Below, one piece after another: positions 6,483 through 10,795 of a stretch of DNA of 10,795 bases; position 1 is the first letter of the stretch; every line of letters begins with the position of its first letter. The notes beneath the pieces were generated by a model, which was not told the DNA's origin, did not search any database, and worked only from the letters and a program-made list of their open reading frames with translations. The DNA comes from Comamonadaceae bacterium (GTDB lineage: Bacteria; Pseudomonadota; Gammaproteobacteria; Burkholderiales; Burkholderiaceae_C), in the NCBI GenBank assembly GCA_947478935.1, contig CANJXV010000063.1, positions 1 to 10,795 of the forward strand, read 5' to 3'. The position numbers were made by a program, and so were the translations under genes.

Positions 6483-7520
6483 CTATAGGGGAGCAACATT
6501 GTAACGAAGGGCCCAAGCAGCCAGCAGGGCGGCCAAATCAGGTGGCAAGGGGCTTTCGAAGGCCAGCGGTGCACCGGTAATGGGGTGGGCAAAAGCCAGC
6601 CTGAAGGCATGGAGCGCCTGGCGCGCAAGACCCGGCACGGGCGGCCCGCCGTATACCGTATCCCCCAGCAAGGGCTGCCCCAGCGAGGCCATGTGCACCC
6701 GAATTTGGTGGGTGCGCCCGGTATGCAGCACGCAATGGACGAGACAGCCTTGGGGCGTCTGTCCCAGCAAATACATATCGGTCTGCGCGGTTTTACCTGG
6801 TGAGGTCGCCAGATCGACGACGGCCATACGCAAGCGGTTGCGGGGGTCGCGGCCTATCGGTGCTTTTACGCTTTGCTCAGCTTTACCACGCCAGGGCCCT
6901 TTGCCTAGGGCCAAATACTGGCGGTGCATGCTGCGCGCGGCAATGGCCTGCACCAAAGCGTCCATGGCCTGGCGGGTCCGCGCCACCACCATGAGGCCAC
7001 TCGTATCTTTGTCCAAACGATGCACGATGCCCGCGCGCGGCACCGCCGCCAAATCGGGGTCCATGGCCAAAAGCCCGTTCAATAAAGTACCGCTCCAATT
7101 GCCGGGCGCCGGGTGCACCACCAGACCTGCCGGCTTATCCAGCACATAGACCTGCGCATCCTGGTAAACCACTTGCAAGTCCATGGCCTGGGGGGCAAAG
7201 GCCTGACTTTGCGCTGTCGGTCTTAACTCCAACTGCAAAACGTCGCCCGCTTTAAGCTTTGCAGCCTGCTTGTGCGTCTGCACACCATTGACGCAAATGC
7301 CACCAGCATCTATCAATTGTTGCAAGTAATTACGCGAAAACTCCGGTGCCACCTGCACCAGAACTTTGTCTAGCCGTTGGCCATGGAGGTGCAGTCCTAC
7401 GCTGAGCTGGCGAAGCTCAACTGCAGAGGCTACGAGATCTTCGCCATCTTCGTGATCAGGTGCCTCCAAAGGGGTGCTCGATATAATGGGATTGGCGTAT
7501 TCCACGAAAGTTTTTACCAT
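6483..7520 (-). CDS. rluD: 23S rRNA pseudouridine(1911/1915/1917) synthase RluD
   Basis: RluD makes the three pseudouridines in helix 69 of 23S rRNA, a modification important for ribosome assembly and termination. Taking the ATG at 7520 the product is 345 residues. It has a leader of about 40 residues, an S4 RNA-binding domain (about 44-92, HGQRLDKVLVQVAPEFSR), and the RluA-family catalytic motif HRLDKDTSGLMVV with Asp170. Later family blocks are TGRTHQIRVHMASLGQPLLG (about 267-286) and DTVYGG. The downstream in-frame region has no ATG before the S4 domain. Upstream the frame opens only to a TTG at 7532, which is less likely. No Shine-Dalgarno is visible. The ATG overlaps that of divergent bamD on a shared CATG. 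E. coli also has bamD divergent from rluD, which supports the assignment, but its usual downstream neighbour pgeF/yfiH is missing here. Confidence 0.95.
   Translation of the reverse strand: MVKTFVEYANPIISSTPLEAPDHEDGEDLVASAVELRQLSVGLHLHGQRLDKVLVQVAPEFSRNYLQQLIDAGGICVNGVQTHKQAAKLKAGDVLQLELRPTAQSQAFAPQAMDLQVVYQDAQVYVLDKPAGLVVHPAPGNWSGTLLNGLLAMDPDLAAVPRAGIVHRLDKDTSGLMVVARTRQAMDALVQAIAARSMHRQYLALGKGPWRGKAEQSVKAPIGRDPRNRLRMAVVDLATSPGKTAQTDMYLLGQTPQGCLVHCVLHTGRTHQIRVHMASLGQPLLGDTVYGGPPVPGLARQALHAFRLAFAHPITGAPLAFESPLPPDLAALLAAWALRYNVAPL
7482..7487 (+). promoter_or_regulatory. Candidate -10 element (TATAAT) for bamD
   Basis: A perfect TATAAT lies 31 bp before the bamD ATG, predicting a transcript start near 7494 and a leader of about 25 nt. 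The positions 16-18 bp upstream hold no convincing -35 hexamer and there is no TG extension. The element falls inside the N-terminal coding part of divergent rluD. It also overlaps an in-frame GTG at 7474 that could otherwise be read as the bamD start, which argues for the later ATG. Confidence 0.5.
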
Positions 7521-8379
7521 GTTGAGAGTCAAATTATCGGTTGTTTACTCGGTGCTTTTGGCTCTGACATTCGGCTTATTGAGCGCCTGCTCCACGACCC
7601 CTGAAGATAAAACGGCGGGTTTGAGCTCTGACAAGCTGTACAGCGAAGCGCGGGACCTGATGGATTCGGGTCAATGGGACAAAGCCATTCCCTTTTTGGA
7701 AAAATTGGAATCTAGGGCAGCAGGAACGCCCTTGGCACAACAAGCCCAACTGGACAAAGCTTACGCGCAATTCAAAGCCGGTGACAAAGCCCAAGCCATT
7801 GCGACACTAGACCGTTTTTTGCGGTTGCACCCGGCCAGCCCCGCCCTGGACTATGCGCTTTACCTCAAAGGGCTGTCCAATTTCAATGAAAACCTGGGAA
7901 TTTTCGGCGCCTACACCGGACAGGACTTGGCCGAGCGTGATCAAAAAGCCGCCAAAGAGTCTTTTGAATCATTCAAGGAATTGAGCAATCGCTTTCCGCA
8001 ATCGCGCTATACGCCGGACGCCCTTTTGCGTATGCGCTACATCGTTCAGATGCTCGCGAAAAACGAAGTCTATGTAGCCAAGTACTACTTTAAGAGAGGT
8101 GCTTATGTAGCTGCCCTTAACCGGGCGCAAACCGCCGTTGCCGATTACCGCGATGTACCGTCGGTGGAAGAAGCGCTCTACCTCATTTATAAATCCTATG
8201 ACGCGCTGGGTATGACCCAGCTAGGCCAAGACGCAAAACGTGTTTTGGAAGCGACTTACCCGGGCAGCGAATTTCTTAATCCAAACGGCAAAAAGGACTC
8301 TGAAAGCCGGTTGGACATGAATAAACTTAATCCCACCAAGTTGGATTGGAGTTTTCCCAACTTCAATTGGTTCAAGTAA
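7519..8379 (+). CDS. bamD: Outer membrane protein assembly factor BamD (YfiO/ComL)
   Basis: BamD is the essential TPR lipoprotein of the BAM complex, anchored to the periplasmic face of the outer membrane, where it works with BamA to insert beta-barrel proteins. The 286-residue product begins with a lipoprotein signal peptide (MLRVKL, a hydrophobic core, then LLSAC with Cys24). TPR helices typical of the family follow: DKLYSEARDLMDSGQWDKAI (38-57), AQFKAGDKAQAIATLDRFL, DYALYLKGLSNFNENLG and a C-terminal pair around 200-245. It is a little longer than E. coli BamD (245), with a polar C-terminal tail. The frame is open back to a GTG at 7474, but that would put 15 odd residues before the signal peptide and overlap the TATAAT. 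Only GAAAG, eight bases upstream, resembles a ribosome binding site. It is the only plus-strand gene here, divergent from rluD and convergent with the helicase gene. Confidence 0.96.
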   Translation: MLRVKLSVVYSVLLALTFGLLSACSTTPEDKTAGLSSDKLYSEARDLMDSGQWDKAIPFLEKLESRAAGTPLAQQAQLDKAYAQFKAGDKAQAIATLDRFLRLHPASPALDYALYLKGLSNFNENLGIFGAYTGQDLAERDQKAAKESFESFKELSNRFPQSRYTPDALLRMRYIVQMLAKNEVYVAKYYFKRGAYVAALNRAQTAVADYRDVPSVEEALYLIYKSYDALGMTQLGQDAKRVLEATYPGSEFLNPNGKKDSESRLDMNKLNPTKLDWSFPNFNWFK

Positions 8380-8392
8380 AACTGGTACGCTT

Positions 8393-10471
8393 TCAAGGCG
8401 CAGCCAAGCCACCCCGAACATTCATCTGCCGCTCTTTGCGCAAGGCTTCCAAAACGTCTAGCCATTGCTGCTCATTATCTAATCGACGCATTGGCGGCAA
8501 TCCAGCCACTAGTTTCTTGCCGTAGCCTTTTTGCACCAGGCGCGGGTCGCATACCACCAGCACGCCCCGATCAGTTTCGCTGCGGATCAAACGTCCTGCG
8601 CCTTGCTTGAGCGCAAGAGCTGCCTGGGGAAGGTGTAGTTCTTTGAACGGCGTTCCGCCGGACTGCTCTATTGCCAGAGCGCGTGCCTGTACCAGGGGAT
8701 CATCAGGGGGGGCGAAAGGTAATTTGTCAATCACCAGCATTTGCAAGGCGTCGCCCGCAATGTCGACGCCTTCCCAAAAAGAGGCGGTCGCGACGAGGAC
8801 GCTACCGACCTCCTCCTGGTGTATGCCATCCGTGGTTGCACTAGGAGATCGCAAAAATTTTTCAATCATTAGGCGCTTGGAGTACTGTCCCTGCACCAAT
8901 ACCGCGATGCCTGTATCCGCCAAGTCTGTGATCAGTGCCTGCGCTATGGCGCGCATAGCGCGCAGCGTGGTGGTCAGCACCATAGTGCGGCCCCCCAGAA
9001 TCCGGACGCCTTTGGCAACCAGCGCAGCGACCCCGGCGCTGTGGTCTATTGCTACGGTAGCTTGCCCCTCGCTTGGCACATAAAGAGCAGCTTGCCTGGC
9101 ATAGTCAAACGGGCTGGGGACTTGCAAAACGGTGTGCCCCACTAAACCACAGCGGTTCACAAACCAACTGAGTTGGGCGTCGGTACCCAAAGTTGCAGAC
9201 GTGAACACCCAGGATGTGCCACGCTCTGTACTTTGCGCATCAGAACTTGGTAAAAGTGCGCGCATTTGCGCCGCAATCGTCAGGGGTGCTTGGTGCAAGT
9301 TCAGCTCGGCACCACATTCCAGCCAGCGCAGTTGATCGGCTCGCCGCGTTTGTAAAAACAGGCTTAGGCTGTCATGCATATCCTGGAAACGCTGCGACAG
9401 CGCGGCCAACTCGGACCAGGCTTGCTCCAGGGAACGACAGGCCTGCAAACCCCGATCCACGGTTCGCAAGAGGTCGCCCATTGCGGCATCCCACTCGGCG
9501 GTCGGCAGCGTGTCGGGGCTGGCATCCATCCACGAACGCCGCGGCTGGTGGCCAATAGACATTGCCAACAAGTGCAAAACATTTGCGGCTCGCGCCAAAT
9601 CTGCTGCCAGACCCAGCCAATCAGCCGTGCCACGCGCCGGTCCGCTGTTTTGCGCGGCCACTTGCTGGGCCAAAGAGCGCGCCTGCGCGGTGCTCCAGCG
9701 TTCCCCTAAAAACTGCACACCGATATCGCTGAGTTGGTGCGCCTCGTCCAAGATGACGGTACGCACGCTGGGCAGCAGTTCGGCCACGCCCGATGCGCGC
9801 ACGCCCGCATCGGCAAAAAACAAATGGTGGTTGACAACGACCAACTCCGCTTGCATGGCACGTTGGCGCGCCTTCAAGGTATGACAGTTGCCGATCTGCG
9901 GACAGCTAGCACCTAGGCAATTTTCGCGGGTAGAAGTCACCAGCCCGGCCAGCACCGCATGGTCTTGCAATGCGCCTATTTCGGCAACGTCGCCTTCGAC
10001 CGTGCCCTGGGCCCATTGGCGCGCCGTCTCCAGTAGTTCTAAATCTTGTGCGGAAAAATCATAGGCCCCCTGGTGTGCGGTGGACAAACGCTGCGTACAC
10101 AGGTAGCTGCTGCGCCCTTTCAGTAGTGCCATGCGAACGGGGAAGCCCAAGGCCCGCACCACCCGTGGCAGATCGCGAAAAAACAACTGCTCTTGCAGCG
10201 TCTTGGTGGCGGTAGAGATGATGATTTTTTCTCCGCTCAACAATGCGGGAACTAGGTAGGCTAAGGTCTTGCCCACACCGGTACCCGCTTCGACCACCAG
10301 TACGCCCCCCTCTTGTATGACCGTTGCCACGGCGTGGGCCATGGCTTGCTGGCCCGGCCGCAGCAGAAATCCATCGAGCTTGCGTGCCAATACGCCGCCT
10401 TCAGCAAACGCGGATTCGACAGCGTGAACCAAGGATGTCACGCGTGCGCGCTCCGATGTGATACCAGCCAC
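8393..10471 (-). CDS. yoaA: YoaA/DinG-family iron-sulfur ATP-dependent DNA helicase (XPD-like, superfamily 2)
   Basis: This family comprises 5'-3' DNA helicases related to eukaryotic XPD that unwind structured or damaged DNA during replication and repair. The 692-residue product has the Walker A motif EAGTGVGKT (61-69). Four cysteines fit the [4Fe-4S] domain: Cys125 in SSYLC, and Cys185, Cys190 and Cys196 in NCLGASCPQIGNC. VVNHHLFFAD, the Walker B DEAH box (242-245), TSATL and helicase motif VI (QGAGRLIR, from residue 623) follow. The cysteine spacing and phrases such as KLPFAPPDDPL resemble E. coli YoaA more than DinG, and there is no fused exonuclease domain. The start is GTG with an in-frame TAA immediately before it; no ATG lies near, and no clear Shine-Dalgarno is seen. 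A GTG ten codons in is an alternative. The gene converges on bamD with a 13-bp gap and follows zapE at 97 bp. Confidence 0.93.
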   Translation of the reverse strand: MAGITSERARVTSLVHAVESAFAEGGVLARKLDGFLLRPGQQAMAHAVATVIQEGGVLVVEAGTGVGKTLAYLVPALLSGEKIIISTATKTLQEQLFFRDLPRVVRALGFPVRMALLKGRSSYLCTQRLSTAHQGAYDFSAQDLELLETARQWAQGTVEGDVAEIGALQDHAVLAGLVTSTRENCLGASCPQIGNCHTLKARQRAMQAELVVVNHHLFFADAGVRASGVAELLPSVRTVILDEAHQLSDIGVQFLGERWSTAQARSLAQQVAAQNSGPARGTADWLGLAADLARAANVLHLLAMSIGHQPRRSWMDASPDTLPTAEWDAAMGDLLRTVDRGLQACRSLEQAWSELAALSQRFQDMHDSLSLFLQTRRADQLRWLECGAELNLHQAPLTIAAQMRALLPSSDAQSTERGTSWVFTSATLGTDAQLSWFVNRCGLVGHTVLQVPSPFDYARQAALYVPSEGQATVAIDHSAGVAALVAKGVRILGGRTMVLTTTLRAMRAIAQALITDLADTGIAVLVQGQYSKRLMIEKFLRSPSATTDGIHQEEVGSVLVATASFWEGVDIAGDALQMLVIDKLPFAPPDDPLVQARALAIEQSGGTPFKELHLPQAALALKQGAGRLIRSETDRGVLVVCDPRLVQKGYGKKLVAGLPPMRRLDNEQQWLDVLEALRKERQMNVRGGLAAP
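8941..8961. repeat. Perfect 8-bp inverted repeat with 5-bp loop inside the helicase gene
   Basis: The arms are GCGCTATG and CATAGCGC around a GCGCG centre. The site lies in the helicase coding sequence, in an Ala/Arg/Met-rich stretch, so it may simply reflect codon choice. As DNA or mRNA it could form a stable hairpin. There is no T run after it on either strand, so I do not call it a terminator. Confidence 0.4.
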
Positions 10472-10508
10472 TTAAATGTCATGGGTATCCGATCAATCAA
10501 GGCTTTTT

Positions 10509-10536
10509 TGGCCTATGAATACTTGCAACTGGCCTA
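10509..10536. repeat. Two direct TGGCCTA heptamers in the zapE-helicase gap
   Basis: TGGCCTA occurs at 10509-10515 and again at 10530-10536, 21 bp apart, about two helical turns. They lie in the noncoding gap upstream of the helicase GTG. The spacing would suit a dimeric DNA-binding protein, but two heptamers are weak evidence. The rest of the gap shows no clear -35/-10 pair and no terminator for zapE. Confidence 0.25.
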
Positions 10537-10570
10537 CCCAAGCCCTCGGCCAAGAATGACGCGGAAACCT

Positions 10571-10795
10571 TCACGTCAGGCCCGTATCGACCTTGCGGCG
10601 TTCAAGGTCCAGAAACTGCGAGGTTTGCATTTCATTGAGCCGCGATACCGTGCGCGGAAATTCATGCGCCAGCGGGCCTTCGGTATACAGCGCCTCGGGT
10701 CGCACTTCGGCTGAAAGAATCAGCTTGATATGCCGGTCATAGAGCACGTCCACCAACCAGGTAAAGCGCCTGGCTTCGGCATTGCGGTTGACCGG
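10571..10795 (-). CDS. zapE: Cell division protein ZapE (AFG1-like ATPase), C-terminal part; 5' end beyond the right edge
   Basis: ZapE is a P-loop ATPase that associates with the Z ring and influences FtsZ bundling, mostly under stress or low oxygen. Only the last 74 residues are inside the window; the Walker motifs are not. The frame is open to the edge and reads PVNRNAEARRFTWLVDVLYD, then HIKLILSAEV, LYTEGPLAHEF and RTVSRLNEMQT. This is the characteristic ZapE C-terminus, with the F-x-W-L-V-D and R-T-x-S-R-L motifs intact. The first visible residues continue an upstream conserved segment, so the gene clearly starts further right. It runs in the same direction as the helicase gene 97 bp downstream. 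Assignment rests on recalled family motifs from a fragment. Confidence 0.9.
   Translation of the reverse strand, partial: PVNRNAEARRFTWLVDVLYDRHIKLILSAEVRPEALYTEGPLAHEFPRTVSRLNEMQTSQFLDLERRKVDTGLT

Noticed and set aside
7474..7518. GTG at 7474 as the bamD start
   Set aside because: It would add 15 residues before a well-formed lipoprotein signal peptide, and the codons overlap a perfect TATAAT.
1..10795. Mobile elements, CRISPR arrays, tRNA genes, toxin-antitoxin or defence cassettes
   Set aside because: Reading both strands I found no transposase, integrase, spaced repeats, tRNA-like folds with flanking repeats, or unrecognised gene clusters. Coding density is filled by housekeeping genes.

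Overview
The window reads as ordinary, densely packed housekeeping chromosome from a betaproteobacterium of the order Burkholderiales, probably near Comamonadaceae (Rhodoferax/Polaromonas-like). This rests on three things: moderately high GC throughout, the look of the encoded proteins (for example the IspG ending CPGCGRTTSTT and the RlmN N-terminus), and the gene order ndk-rlmN-pilF-rodZ-ispG, which is recalled knowledge of that group and not a database result. I see no phage, transposon, tRNA, rRNA, CRISPR array or defence locus, and no gap between genes exceeds about 110 bp.

Layout, right to left, because nearly everything is on the minus strand. The right edge holds the C-terminal end of zapE (cell-division ATPase). 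After a 97-bp gap comes a YoaA/DinG-type iron-sulfur helicase, which converges on bamD. bamD, the outer-membrane assembly lipoprotein, is the only plus-strand gene. It is divergent from rluD, and the best start codons of the two genes overlap on one CATG. rluD is followed by scpB (condensin accessory protein) and rluB (23S rRNA pseudouridine synthase); a 110-bp leader with an inverted repeat separates rluD from scpB. After a short gap with a likely extended -10 promoter comes a tight run, ndk-rlmN-pilF-rodZ-ispG, with gaps or overlaps of 8, 11, 8 and 1 bp. This run is very likely one operon and leaves the window at the left edge inside ispG.

Together the genes cover ribosome maturation (RluD, RluB, RlmN), chromosome segregation and division (ScpB, ZapE), cell shape and envelope (RodZ, BamD, PilF), nucleotide supply (Ndk), isoprenoid synthesis (IspG) and DNA repair (YoaA-like helicase). 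All complete genes look intact, with catalytic residues in place. The main uncertainties are start codons, for rluB, rluD and pilF. I found no convincing undescribed system. The findings are modest points of gene architecture and small structured elements.
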